Origin: Rhizobium sp. Root482
Lineage (GTDB): Bacteria > Pseudomonadota > Alphaproteobacteria > Rhizobiales > Rhizobiaceae
Assembly (NCBI RefSeq): GCF_001426565.1
Contig: NZ_LMFA01000023.1
Span: forward strand, 124,001-188,000
DNA: 64,000 nt
Reading direction: 5' to 3'
Of this stretch, positions 8,583 to 17,372 are shown in pieces. The notes under the pieces are model-generated. The model saw nothing but the letters and a program-made list of their open reading frames with translations. It was not told the DNA's origin and did no database searches. The position numbers were made by a program, and so were the translations under genes. How positions within the stretch are numbered: the stretch's first letter is position 1; the number at the start of each line of letters is the position of its first letter.

Positions 8583-9473
8583 TTATTTCTGGCATTTTGG
8601 GCAATAGAAGGTCGAGCGTCCCGCCTGGACGATGCGGGTGACCGTGCCGCCGCAGCCTATCGTCCGGCAAGGCTTGCCCTCGCGGTCATAGACCGAGAAG
8701 GAATGCTGGAAATAGCCAAGCGTGCCGTCCGTCTGGATATGATCGCGCAGCGACGAGCCGCCGGCGGCGATGGCGTCCGCGATCACGGCGCGAATTGCCT
8801 CGGTCAGGCGTACAAGCGCCGCTTTCGGCCGCCCCTTCGTGTCCACAAGCGTGCCCGCCGCCCTCAGCGGCGAAAGGCCGGAGCGCCACAAGGCCTCGCA
8901 GACATAGATATTGCCGAGCCCGGCAATGGTTCTCTGGTCGAGCAGCGCCGATTTCAGCGGCTGCGTCTTGCCGGAAAGGCGCATCGCCAGATAGGCCGCG
9001 TCAAGCAGGTTGCCCGTCGGCTCCTCGCCAAGGCCGCGGAAAAAGGGATGGGCTTCCAGCGCCTCGCGCCGGACAATGTCCATGAAGCCGAAGCGGCGGG
9101 GATCATTATAGATGACGCGCGCCGGCCCGCGGGCATTCTCCAGATGGAAGATCACGTGATCATGCTTCTCGTCCTTGCCGCGCGGATGATGGAAATCCCC
9201 CGGCAGCGCGGCGCATGCTCCTTCCTCGACGCGGAAGGAGCCCGACATGCCGAGATGGGCGATGATGACGTCGCCGCCTTCAAGGTCGATCAGGAGATAT
9301 TTCGCCCGGCGTCCGAGCGAGGTGATCCTCCGTCCGGCAAGCAGTGCCGAAAATCCGGCCGGGAATGGAAAGCGCAGGTCCGGCCGGCGCAATTCGGCGC
9401 GCACCAGAAGCGCCCCTTCCATCGTTGGTGTCAGCCCCCGTCTTACGGTTTCCACTTCCGGAAGTTCCGGCAT
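8583..9473 (-). CDS. mutM: Bifunctional DNA-formamidopyrimidine glycosylase / AP lyase MutM
   Basis: MutM (Fpg) removes 8-oxoguanine and other oxidised purines and cuts at the abasic site. The 296-aa product starts [14 protein letters not shown], where Pro2 (after Met removal) and Glu3 are the catalytic residues; a conserved Lys lies in GRRAKYLL, the helix-two-turn-helix region includes [17 protein letters not shown], and the C-terminus holds a zinc finger with Cys pairs around PCRTIGC and FYCPKCQ. It is divergent from ubiE and upstream of rpsT on the same strand. Confidence 0.97.
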   Translation of the reverse strand: MPELPEVETVRRGLTPTMEGALLVRAELRRPDLRFPFPAGFSALLAGRRITSLGRRAKYLLIDLEGGDVIIAHLGMSGSFRVEEGACAALPGDFHHPRGKDEKHDHVIFHLENARGPARVIYNDPRRFGFMDIVRREALEAHPFFRGLGEEPTGNLLDAAYLAMRLSGKTQPLKSALLDQRTIAGLGNIYVCEALWRSGLSPLRAAGTLVDTKGRPKAALVRLTEAIRAVIADAIAAGGSSLRDHIQTDGTLGYFQHSFSVYDREGKPCRTIGCGGTVTRIVQAGRSTFYCPKCQK

Positions 9474-9652
9474 CGGCGTCTCCTTGGCTGGTCCTGCCTC
9501 GCCATGTGTCAGATGGTCTCGACACGGGCAATTCCCTTCGCCGCGCGCATGCCCTATATGAGGGCGCAGCTTGGCGGCATCCGCTGCAGAGATAGCGCGG
9601 ATCGGGCGGAGTGGCCATGGTCGGCTTTGTGGGATCGAACCGGAGTTTTTCT

Positions 9653-10429
9653 ATGACAGGTGAGCGCACGTCCGCCGAGGGCGGCATGGAGACCTCCTAC
9701 GGGTTCCGCCAGGTTGGCCAAGGCGAAAAGCAGGCGCTGGTCAACGATGTCTTCCATAAGGTCGCCAAGCGCTACGACATCATGAACGACGTCATGTCCA
9801 TGGGCCTTCACCGCGCCTGGAAGGACGCGATGATCGCGTCCCTCAATCCGCGCCGCAGCGAGGACTACCGCGTGCTCGACGTTGCCGGCGGCACCGGCGA
9901 TATCGCCTTTCGCATTGTCGAGGCCTCAGGCCGCCAGGCCCATGCGACCGTGCTCGATATCAACGGCTCGATGCTGGGCGTCGGCGCCGAACGGGCCGAA
10001 AAGAACGGGCTTTCGCCCAATCTCACTTTCGTCGAGGCCAATGCCGAGGAACTGCCCTTCGAGGCGAATTCCTTCGATGCCTATACGATCGCCTTCGGCA
10101 TCCGCAACGTGCCGCGCATCGATGTGGCGTTGAACGAAGCCTATCGCGTCCTCAAGCGCGGCGGCCGGCTTCTGCTGCTGGAGTTTTCCGAGGTCGAGAT
10201 GCCCTTGCTCGACAAGGTCTATGATGCCTGGTCGTTCAATGCGATTCCGAAATTCGGCCGGCTCGTCACCGGCGATGCCGAGCCCTACCAGTATCTGGTG
10301 GAATCGATCCGCAAATTTCCCAACCAGCGCGATTTCGCCGCCATGATCACCAAGGCCGGCTTCTCCCGTGTCACCTTCACCAATTATACCGGCGGCATCG
10401 CGGCCCTTCATTCCGGCTGGAAAATCTGA
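9653..10429 (+). CDS. ubiE: Ubiquinone/menaquinone C-methyltransferase UbiE
   Basis: UbiE is the SAM-dependent C-methyltransferase of ubiquinone biosynthesis. The 258-aa product carries the family signature [21 protein letters not shown] motif [13 protein letters not shown], and the second signature around [19 protein letters not shown]. The frame is open to 9611, but the ATG at 9653 has a GGAG site seven bases ahead and gives the usual length. ubiB follows after 62 bases on the same strand, a standard operon in alphaproteobacteria. Confidence 0.95.
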   Translation: MTGERTSAEGGMETSYGFRQVGQGEKQALVNDVFHKVAKRYDIMNDVMSMGLHRAWKDAMIASLNPRRSEDYRVLDVAGGTGDIAFRIVEASGRQAHATVLDINGSMLGVGAERAEKNGLSPNLTFVEANAEELPFEANSFDAYTIAFGIRNVPRIDVALNEAYRVLKRGGRLLLLEFSEVEMPLLDKVYDAWSFNAIPKFGRLVTGDAEPYQYLVESIRKFPNQRDFAAMITKAGFSRVTFTNYTGGIAALHSGWKI

Positions 10430-10491
10430 TCCATGATGCCGACAGGATTAAAGCGCGCCCGGACGGGCGTCACGCAGGGCGGAAAATCATC

Positions 10492-12066
10492 ATGAGTGCG
10501 CCGGGAGCCTATCTCCGCCTGCTGCGGATCGGTTGGGTGCTGATGCGCGAAGGCGTCATTTCGGCCTTGCCGGCCGAGGATCTCCCGCCACCGGCGCGCG
10601 CCTTCCACGGTTTTGCCGGCCTCCTGGCCCGACGCCGGACGAAAAGGGAAGACCGCAGCGGCCGTCTTGCCCGCGCCATCGAGAGGCTGGGGCCTTCCTA
10701 TGTGAAGATCGGCCAGTTTCTCGCCACCCGACCGGATGTCGTCGGGGCAGGCTTTGCCGAGGACCTTGCCTTCCTGCAGGATCGCATGGCGACCTTTCCC
10801 GTCGAGGAGGCGCGTGCCGTCGTCGAAGCCTCGCTCGGACGCCCGATTTCCGATCTCTATCTGCATTTCGGCGAGCCGATCGCCGCCGCCTCGATTGCCC
10901 AGGTCCATCCGGCCATCGTGCTCCGCAACGGCGTCGAGGAGAAGGTCGCGGTCAAGGTCGTGCGTCCCGGCGTGCGCCAGCGCTTTGCCCGCGATCTCGA
11001 GGCGATGTATCTCGTCGCCCGCCTGCAGGAGCGTTTTGTCGCCTATACCCGCCGCCTTCGTCCGGTCGAAGTGACGCGGACGCTTGAGCAGACCACGAAG
11101 ATCGAGATGGATCTGCGGCTCGAGGCGGCCGCCCTGTCGGAACTCGGCGAGAATTCCGCCGAAGACCCGGGATTCCGGGTGCCGAGGGTGGATTGGGAGC
11201 GCACCGGCCGCGACGTGGTGACGATGGAGTGGATCGACGGCACCAAGATGTCGGATGTCGAGGGCCTGCGCCGCGCCGGCCATGATCTCGATGCGCTGGC
11301 CGATACACTCATCCAGTCCTTCCTGCGCCACACGCTGCGCGACGGATTTTTCCATGCCGACATGCACCAGGGCAATCTCTTCGTCGATCCGAGAGGCATG
11401 GTCGTTGCCGTCGATTTCGGCATTGTCGGGCGCCTCGGCGTCAAGGAGCGCCGCTTCCTCGCCGAAATTCTCTATGGCTTCATCACGCGCGATTATCGCC
11501 GCGTCGCCGACGTGCATTTCGAAGCCGGCTATGTGTCTGGCAATCATGATGTGGCAAGTTTTGCCCAGGCGATCCGCGCCATCGGCGAGCCGATCCATGG
11601 GCAGCCGGCCGAAACCATCTCCATGGCCAAGCTCCTGACCCTCCTGTTCGAGGTGACGGAACTGTTCGACATGGAAACGCGGCCGGAACTGGTCATGCTG
11701 CAGAAGACCATGGTCGTCGTCGAGGGCGTGGCCCGCACACTCAATCCGCGTTTCAATATGTGGAAGGCGTCGGAGCCGGTGGTCGGCGGCTGGATCAGAG
11801 ACAATCTCGGCCCCAAGCGCGTCCTCTCCGATATGAAGGAAGGCCTGCACGCGGCACTCCGGCTTGCCGAAGCGGCGCCCGAGATCGCCAGGAAGACGGA
11901 AAAATTCTCTCGCGACCTGACCACCATGGCGGAAAACGGCCTGCGCTTCGATGCAGAGACTGCGGAAGCCATCGGCCGCTCGGAAGCCCGCCACAGCCGC
12001 TCCGGCCGGGTGGCGCTCTGGGTCATCGCCTTGGCGCTCGCCGTCATCGCCTGGCGGATGTTCTAG
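10492..12066 (+). CDS. ubiB: Ubiquinone biosynthesis protein kinase-like UbiB
   Basis: UbiB is an atypical kinase-like ATPase (ABC1/ADCK family) required for ubiquinone biosynthesis, anchored in the inner membrane. The 524-aa product shows the KxGQ region YVKIGQFLATRPD, the Ala-rich loop AAASIAQVHPA, the VAVKVVRPG lysine, the catalytic-loop HADMHQGNLFVDP and the metal-binding VDFGIVGRL. A hydrophobic C-terminal helix follows residue 500. It is cotranscribed with ubiE. Confidence 0.94.
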   Translation: MSAPGAYLRLLRIGWVLMREGVISALPAEDLPPPARAFHGFAGLLARRRTKREDRSGRLARAIERLGPSYVKIGQFLATRPDVVGAGFAEDLAFLQDRMATFPVEEARAVVEASLGRPISDLYLHFGEPIAAASIAQVHPAIVLRNGVEEKVAVKVVRPGVRQRFARDLEAMYLVARLQERFVAYTRRLRPVEVTRTLEQTTKIEMDLRLEAAALSELGENSAEDPGFRVPRVDWERTGRDVVTMEWIDGTKMSDVEGLRRAGHDLDALADTLIQSFLRHTLRDGFFHADMHQGNLFVDPRGMVVAVDFGIVGRLGVKERRFLAEILYGFITRDYRRVADVHFEAGYVSGNHDVASFAQAIRAIGEPIHGQPAETISMAKLLTLLFEVTELFDMETRPELVMLQKTMVVVEGVARTLNPRFNMWKASEPVVGGWIRDNLGPKRVLSDMKEGLHAALRLAEAAPEIARKTEKFSRDLTTMAENGLRFDAETAEAIGRSEARHSRSGRVALWVIALALAVIAWRMF

Positions 12067-12092
12067 CGGCGTCCCGCGCTGAGCCACACGGC

Positions 12093-12117
12093 AAGCCGGC
12101 GGAACATCGCCGGCTTT
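12093..12117. terminator. Hairpin terminator between ubiB and zntA
   Basis: AAGCCGGCG and CGCCGGCTT form a perfect 9-base stem with a 6-base loop, followed on the plus strand by a short T-run. It lies 26 bases after the ubiB stop, between convergent genes, and may stop transcription in both directions. Confidence 0.7.
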
Positions 12118-12132
12118 CGGTAATGGGTGTGT

Positions 12133-14406
12133 CTATCCGGCTGATCGGGCAGGTGCGAGCAGGCGCAGGGCATTGATCGTCACCAGCACCGTCGCCCCGG
12201 TATCTGCAAGGATTGCCGGCCATAGCCCGGTGACGCCGATGATGGTGGTCACCAGGAAGACGGCTTTCAGGCCGAGCGCGATGGTGATGTTCTCACGGAT
12301 ATTGCCCATGGTGCGCTTCGAGAGCGCGATCATCTCCGCGACATCGCCGACCCTGCCGTGAAGCACTGCGGCATCGGCGGTTTCAAGCGCCACATCGGTG
12401 CCGCCGCCCATGGCGATGCCGATATCGGCGGCGGCCAGCGCCGGTGCATCGTTGATCCCGTCGCCGACCTTGGCAACGACCAGGCCTTCGCGTTTCAGTT
12501 CCCCGACGATCCTCTGCTTGTCCTCAGGCATCAGTTCGGCGCGCACCTCCATGCCCAGTTGCAGACCGATGGCGCTTGCCGTGCGTCGGTTATCGCCGGT
12601 CAGCATGACGGTCCTGATGCCGACGTCCTTCAGCGCCTTCAAACCGACCTTGGCATCTGCGCGCGGTTCGTCGCGCATGGCGATGGCGCCTGCCAGCGTC
12701 GCGCCGATGATCAGCACCGACACAGTCTTGCCCTCGTCGTTGAGCGCGGTGATCCGTTCCATCTGCGCGGCCGACAGGGCAACCCGCTCGCCGGCCGCCT
12801 GCGGCGAGCCAAAGAAGACCGGCTGGCCCTCGATATTTGCCGTCACGCCCTTGCCGCCGAGCGCCTTGGCCTCTGCGGCTGCGGGAAGGACAAGCCCTTC
12901 TTCGGTCGCTTTCCCGAGGATGGCCTTGGCAAGAGGGTGGCTCGATCCGGTCTCCAATGCGGCTGCGAACGACAATACGTCAGGTTCGGAGCGGTCGAAG
13001 CCAATGATATCGGTGACTTTCGGCCTGCCTTCGGTCAGGGTGCCGGTCTTGTCGAATGCCACGGCGCTGATCGTGCCGAGCGTCTCGAGCACCGCGCCGC
13101 CCTTGAGCAGCAGGCCGCGACGGGCGCCAGCCGAGAGGGAGGCGGCGATCGCTGCCGGCGTCGAGATGACCAGCGCGCAGGGGCAGCCGATCAGAAGGAT
13201 GGCCAGCCCCTTGTAGACCCATTCGCCCCAGGCAGCCCCGACGGCAAGAGGCGGAATGATCGCCACCAGCGCCGCGACCACGACGACGGCAGGCGTGTAG
13301 TAGCGCGAGAAGCGGTCGATGAACCGCTCGGTCGGCGCCTTGGATTCCTGCGCCTCCTCGACCAGCCTGACGACGCGGGCGATGGTATTGTCGGCCGCAG
13401 CCGCCGTGACCCGCACGCGCAAGACCCCGTCACCATTAATGGTGCCGGCAAAGACCGTCTCGTCCGTGCCTTTGCGCACCGGCGTGCTTTCGCCGGTGAC
13501 CGGCGCCTCGTCGATGTCGCTCTCGCCCGAAAGGATGATGCCATCCGCCGAAATCCGGTCTCCGGGACGAACGAGAATGCTTGCGCCGACGGCAAGGCTT
13601 TCGGCCGGGACAGCGCGTGTCTGGCCGTTTTCCTCCAGGAGCGCCTCTTTGGGCATCAGTGCTGCCAGCGACTGGATGCTCTGGCGTGCCTTTCCGGCCG
13701 CCACGCCCTCCAGCAATTCGCCGACGAGGAAGAGAAAGACGACGGCCGCCGCCTCTTCGCCCGCATCGATGATGACGGCACCGATCGCGGCGATGGTCAT
13801 CAGCATCTCGATCGAGAACGGCGTGCCCGCAAGCGCCGCCATGACGGCGCGCCGCGCGATCGGCACGAGCCCGATCAGCATGGCGGCGATAAAGGCGTAA
13901 GGCGCGATTGAAGGCACGAGGTGGCCAATGGCGTAGGCGGTAAGGAGCGCGGCGCCCGAAAGGATCGTCAGCCGGCCCTTGCGCCCGGCCCACCAGGGGC
14001 CGGCGGAGGGCGCATGATCATGCCCGTGCAGGCCCTCGGTTCCACTGTTGCCCGCCTGCACTGAATGGTCATGCCCCGAATGATCGTGTCCGGAATGGTT
14101 ATGTTCGGGATGCGCATGGGATCCGTGTATATGGCCCCCGCAGCACGCGGTTTGATGACCAGCGGCCGGGTTGGCCGTGTCCTTACCCACAATTTCCGAA
14201 ACGGAATAGCCGAGCCCCACGACCTTTTTTGCGATGGTGGCAAGATCGCTCGTTTCACCGTGCCGCACCGTCATCGTGCCGGCCGTCACCGAAACGGAGA
14301 CATCCTCGACACCAGGCATGCGCCGGACCGCCGTGTCGATCTTGGCCGCGCAACTGGCGCAATCCATGCCCTCCACCCGGTATCGTGTCTGTATCGCATC
14401 CGCCAT
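12133..14406 (-). CDS. zntA: Heavy-metal translocating P1B-type ATPase (ZntA/CadA-like)
   Basis: This inner-membrane pump exports soft divalent metals, most likely Zn2+/Cd2+/Pb2+, using ATP. The 757-aa product has an N-terminal HMA domain with GMDCASC, then a His-rich linker (several HDHSGHDH-like repeats, about residues 85-130), eight predicted helices with the metal-site motif CPC, the actuator TGES, the phosphorylation site DKTGTLTEG, the SSHPLAK nucleotide-binding motif and GDGINDAPALAAAD. The His-rich linker and CPC motif fit the Zn/Cd group; copper cannot be fully excluded. It is divergent from a MerR-family gene, with a MerR-type dyad between them, and sits between ubiB and coaBC. Confidence 0.9.
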   Translation of the reverse strand: MADAIQTRYRVEGMDCASCAAKIDTAVRRMPGVEDVSVSVTAGTMTVRHGETSDLATIAKKVVGLGYSVSEIVGKDTANPAAGHQTACCGGHIHGSHAHPEHNHSGHDHSGHDHSVQAGNSGTEGLHGHDHAPSAGPWWAGRKGRLTILSGAALLTAYAIGHLVPSIAPYAFIAAMLIGLVPIARRAVMAALAGTPFSIEMLMTIAAIGAVIIDAGEEAAAVVFLFLVGELLEGVAAGKARQSIQSLAALMPKEALLEENGQTRAVPAESLAVGASILVRPGDRISADGIILSGESDIDEAPVTGESTPVRKGTDETVFAGTINGDGVLRVRVTAAAADNTIARVVRLVEEAQESKAPTERFIDRFSRYYTPAVVVVAALVAIIPPLAVGAAWGEWVYKGLAILLIGCPCALVISTPAAIAASLSAGARRGLLLKGGAVLETLGTISAVAFDKTGTLTEGRPKVTDIIGFDRSEPDVLSFAAALETGSSHPLAKAILGKATEEGLVLPAAAEAKALGGKGVTANIEGQPVFFGSPQAAGERVALSAAQMERITALNDEGKTVSVLIIGATLAGAIAMRDEPRADAKVGLKALKDVGIRTVMLTGDNRRTASAIGLQLGMEVRAELMPEDKQRIVGELKREGLVVAKVGDGINDAPALAAADIGIAMGGGTDVALETADAAVLHGRVGDVAEMIALSKRTMGNIRENITIALGLKAVFLVTTIIGVTGLWPAILADTGATVLVTINALRLLAPARSAG

Positions 14407-14455
14407 GATCTTGTCCTGTAAGCTTGGTTGTCAAAATCCGGCTTCCTTCCTACAT

Positions 14456-14472
14456 CCTCTAGCGACTAGAGG
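14456..14472. promoter_or_regulatory. MerR-type operator in the zntA promoter
   Basis: The dyad CCTCTAG-N3-CTAGAGG lies between the divergent zntA and merR-type genes. On the minus strand it falls between TTGCAC (-35 like, 14477-14472) and a weak -10 about 19 bases further on. MerR-family activators bind such dyads inside elongated 19-20 bp spacers and untwist them when metal is bound. The exact -10 box is uncertain. Confidence 0.7.
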
Positions 14473-14484
14473 TGCAAGAGATAA

Positions 14485-14910
14485 ATGATGAAAAAGATCA
14501 CCATAGGCGAGGCGGCGCGGAAAAGCGGGGTCAAGGTGCCGACGATCCGCTATTATGAAGGCATCGGTCTGCTCGCGGCACCCAGCCGTAGCGAGGGCAA
14601 TCAGCGTGCCTATGAGCAAACGGACCTCGATCGCCTGACCTTCATCCGCCATGCGCGCGAACTCGGCTTCGAGATCGACGCCATTCGCGCCCTGCTCACC
14701 CTGCAGGACGATCCGCACCAGTCCTGCGCCTCGGCCGATGCCATCGCCAAGGCGCGCCTCGTAGAAGTCGAGCAGCGCATCCGCAGCCTGACGGCGCTGA
14801 AGGCGGAACTTGAAATGATGGTGGAGGGCTGCGGCCATGGCCGGGTGGATCAATGCCGGGTGATCGAGGTCCTTGCCGATCACGGCCAATGTGCCCACCA
14901 TGGCCATTGA
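14485..14910 (+). CDS. MerR-family metal-responsive transcriptional regulator (ZntR/CadR-like)
   Basis: This regulator probably controls the divergent metal ATPase. The 141-aa product begins with the MerR winged-helix domain (ITIGEAARKSGVKVPTIRYYE), followed by a dimerisation coiled coil and a C-terminal Cys/His-rich metal-binding part: SCASAD, CGHGRVDQC and CAHHGH. The Cys and His pattern resembles ZntR/CadR-type sensors rather than copper-sensing CueR. Two in-frame ATGs (14485, 14488) are possible starts. The leader is very short, because the dyad operator ends only 12 bases before the start. Confidence 0.88.
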   Translation: MMKKITIGEAARKSGVKVPTIRYYEGIGLLAAPSRSEGNQRAYEQTDLDRLTFIRHARELGFEIDAIRALLTLQDDPHQSCASADAIAKARLVEVEQRIRSLTALKAELEMMVEGCGHGRVDQCRVIEVLADHGQCAHHGH

Positions 14911-15004
14911 TGGTGTTTGATGCCTGATCGCCGCCGATTGCCTCGGCGCCGCCCCTCGCGTAGGGTCCGGCCGAAAGAGCAGGGCCCGGCAAACGGAACA
15001 TGTC

Positions 15005-16210
15005 ATGACGCTTCAGGATAAACGCATCCTCCTCATCATTTCCGGCGGCATCGCGGCCTATAAGAGCCTCGATCTCATCCGCCGCCTGCGCGAGCGCGGC
15101 GCAAATGTGCGCCCGGTGATGACGGCGGGCGCCCAGGCTTTCGTCACCCCGCTTGCCGTCGGCGCGCTTGCCTCCGACAAGGTGTTTACCGAGCTTTTCT
15201 CCCGGGAAGACGAGCAGGACATCGGCCATATCCGGCTTGCCCGGGACTGCGACCTCATCCTGATCGCGCCGGCCACCGCCGATCTGATGGCCAAGATGGC
15301 CAACGGACTTGCTGACGATCTTGCCTCCACCATTCTCCTGGCGACCGATCGCCCGGTGCTGGTCGCGCCGGCCATGAACCCGAAAATGTGGGCGCATCCC
15401 GCCACCCGCCGCAACCACGCGACGCTTGTCGCCGACGACATTCGCTTTGTCGGGCCTGCCTCCGGCGAGATGGCGGAGGGCGGCGAGGCGGGCGAGGGAC
15501 GCATGGCTGAACCGCTGGAAATCGTTGCCGCGGTCGAGGCTTTGCTCGAGGGCGGCCCAAAGCCGCTGGCCGGACGCAGGGCGATCGTCACCTCCGGGCC
15601 GACCCATGAGCCGATCGACCCGGTGCGCTATATCGCCAACCGCTCCTCCGGCAAGCAGGGCCATGCGATCGCGGCCGAGCTTGCCCGGCTGGGCGCGCAG
15701 GTGACACTGGTTTCCGGCCCGGTGACGATCCCCGACCCGAAGGGCGTTACCGTCATCCGCGTCGAGCGGGCCGAGGAGATGCGCGATGCCGTGCTTGCGA
15801 CGCTGCCGGTCGATATCGCCGTCATGGTCGCCGCCGTCGCCGACTGGCGGGTGGCCGGTACCTCCGGCGACAAGATCAAGAAAAAGCCCGGCGAAGCGCC
15901 GCCGCCGCTGCAGCTTGCGGAAAATCCCGATATCCTGAAAACCGTCGGCCATCATGCCGACCGTCCCAGACTGGTGATCGGCTTTGCGGCGGAAACACAA
16001 AATGTCGCCGAAAACGGCCGCGCGAAACTGGAGCGCAAGGGCGCCGACTACATTCTCGCAAACGATGTTTCGTCCCATACAGGCATCATGGGTGGAGACC
16101 GCAATACAGTGAAGCTGATCGGCCGGGCGGGCGAGGAGGACTGGCCGGATATGGGCAAGCAGGCGGTTGCCGAACGGCTCGGCCGGCTCGTCGTCTCACA
16201 TTTTTCCTGA
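15005..16210 (+). CDS. coaBC: Bifunctional phosphopantothenoylcysteine decarboxylase / phosphopantothenate-cysteine ligase
   Basis: CoaBC carries out two steps of coenzyme A synthesis: ligation of cysteine to 4'-phosphopantothenate (CoaB) and decarboxylation of the product (CoaC). The 401-aa product has an N-terminal FMN-binding flavoprotein domain (ISGGIAAYKSLDLIRRL, then the substrate clamp motif PAMNPKMW) and, from about residue 185, the CoaB domain (AIVTSGPTHEPIDPVRYIANRSSGKQG in two parts, and the AAVADWR region). The 3' end overlaps the convergent glutamine amidotransferase gene by 15 bases. Confidence 0.96.
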   Translation: MTLQDKRILLIISGGIAAYKSLDLIRRLRERGANVRPVMTAGAQAFVTPLAVGALASDKVFTELFSREDEQDIGHIRLARDCDLILIAPATADLMAKMANGLADDLASTILLATDRPVLVAPAMNPKMWAHPATRRNHATLVADDIRFVGPASGEMAEGGEAGEGRMAEPLEIVAAVEALLEGGPKPLAGRRAIVTSGPTHEPIDPVRYIANRSSGKQGHAIAAELARLGAQVTLVSGPVTIPDPKGVTVIRVERAEEMRDAVLATLPVDIAVMVAAVADWRVAGTSGDKIKKKPGEAPPPLQLAENPDILKTVGHHADRPRLVIGFAAETQNVAENGRAKLERKGADYILANDVSSHTGIMGGDRNTVKLIGRAGEEDWPDMGKQAVAERLGRLVVSHFS

Positions 16211-17023
16211 GGCCGTCCGGTCCAGTTGCGGAAGCTTCGAGGTGGCGCCCTGGGTGCTGAACAGGCGGACATCGACTCCGTTTTCGCCGACGATCACCGC
16301 CGTGCCGTCGGGGATTTCCACCCAGGCATTGTCGTCGTCGTTGAGCGGTTCGGAGACCAGGCAGTATCCGCCGCTCGGCCCCATCGGCGCCGCATAGAGC
16401 GTCGGTGCCTTCCAGTCGGTTGCATAGCGCACGGCATAGAGATTATGCCCGTCGGAAAAGGCGGCCGTGAAGCGCACCAGAACCTTGCGTTCCAGATGTT
16501 CCGCCAGGCGCTCGACGAAAGCGAGCGTTTCGGCAAGCGCGCCGAGCGGATCGTTCTCCAGCCCGAATTGCAGCGCAAGAAGAAAGAGCAGTTCGCTGTC
16601 GGTGGAGCCGGTGCGGGCGGCATAGAGGTCATTGTCGAGCATTGTCTCGAGCGGCCGGCGCAGATGCTCGAAATCGCCGATCTGGCCATTGTGCATGAAG
16701 GACCAGCCGCCATGGACGAAGGGATGGCAGTTGTCACGCCGCGTGCCGCCGCCGGTCGCTGCCCGTACATGGGCGAGGAACAGCGGCGAGCGGATCTGCC
16801 GGGCGATGCTCTTGAGGTTGCAATCCGACCAGGCAGGCAGGATATCGCGGTAGCGGCCGGGCTCGGGGTGATCGCCATACCAGGCGAGGCCGAAGCCGTC
16901 GCCATTGGTGGCGGTCTTGGCGCGGGTGGCGCAATGGGATTGTTCGATCAGCGAATGGGCTGGCGATGTGACCAGTTCTTCCAGGTAGAGCGGCTCCCCG
17001 CGATAGGCTGCCCAGCGGCACAT
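16196..17023 (-). CDS. Class II glutamine amidotransferase (YafJ/DUG3-like)
   Basis: This is an Ntn-hydrolase of the GATase II superfamily that uses an N-terminal Cys to release ammonia from glutamine or a related gamma-glutamyl amide. The 275-aa product starts MCRWAAYRG, so Cys2 becomes the nucleophile after Met removal; this decides the ATG at 17023, which has a GGAG site eight bases ahead, over an upstream GTG. NGDGFGLAWYG, HVRAATGG and FMHNGQIGDF are conserved oxyanion and glutamine-binding regions. No synthetase domain is attached, and the acceptor substrate is unknown. Confidence 0.88.
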   Translation of the reverse strand: MCRWAAYRGEPLYLEELVTSPAHSLIEQSHCATRAKTATNGDGFGLAWYGDHPEPGRYRDILPAWSDCNLKSIARQIRSPLFLAHVRAATGGGTRRDNCHPFVHGGWSFMHNGQIGDFEHLRRPLETMLDNDLYAARTGSTDSELLFLLALQFGLENDPLGALAETLAFVERLAEHLERKVLVRFTAAFSDGHNLYAVRYATDWKAPTLYAAPMGPSGGYCLVSEPLNDDDNAWVEIPDGTAVIVGENGVDVRLFSTQGATSKLPQLDRTASGKM

Positions 17024-17372
17024 GAATGACACTCCGGAACGCGGGCGGACGGCCCGCTTGATGGTTCGTTAACCATGTTATCTGAGATCATCGGCCGAAC
17101 ATGGTAAAAATGCGTTAACGAACAGATGTCTCACTTCATCTTTCGCGCGAGTATGCTGGAATCCGCGAAGCCTGCCTGTTTCCCGAGGAACCGGAGGCTG
17201 CTTCAACCGTCATTCCCAGGGCTCAAGACAATCACGCGCCGGCCTCGGGAGTGAATATACGTTGGACGAAGCGTTCGCCCGAGGGCGAGAAAATCGAATT
17301 TTTGAAACAGATGTTCTATTCCTTGCTCCATTCTTTGCATAAGCTTGGTCTTCCGCAACGCAGGAAGATCGA
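17024..17372. other. Intergenic region between glutamine amidotransferase and iolR
   Basis: This 349-bp gap separates divergent genes and contains no convincing coding frame. It holds a large interrupted palindrome at 17064-17123 and, overlapping the iolR ribosome binding site, a small dyad CTTCC-N8-GGAAG at 17350-17367 that could be an autoregulatory site. I found no convincing promoter boxes for iolR. Confidence 0.55.
17064..17123. repeat. Interrupted palindrome with GTTAAC cores
   Basis: The 16-base left arm (17064-17079) is matched by a right arm split in two: AACATGGT (17098-17105) and GTTAACGAAC (17114-17123). Each side contains GTTAAC, and the left side reads TTAACCATGTTA. TTAA-containing sites are bound by the cell-cycle regulator CtrA in alphaproteobacteria, but the spacing here does not give a clean TTAA-N7-TTAA site. 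Confidence 0.45.

Noticed and set aside
10408..12087. Open frame of 559 codons opposite ubiB
   Set aside because: It is a shadow of ubiB; its composition is that of an antisense frame.
12358..13911. Open frame of 517 codons opposite the metal ATPase
   Set aside because: It is antisense to a complete P1B-ATPase with all motifs, and the translation is Arg/Asp/Gly-rich without family features.
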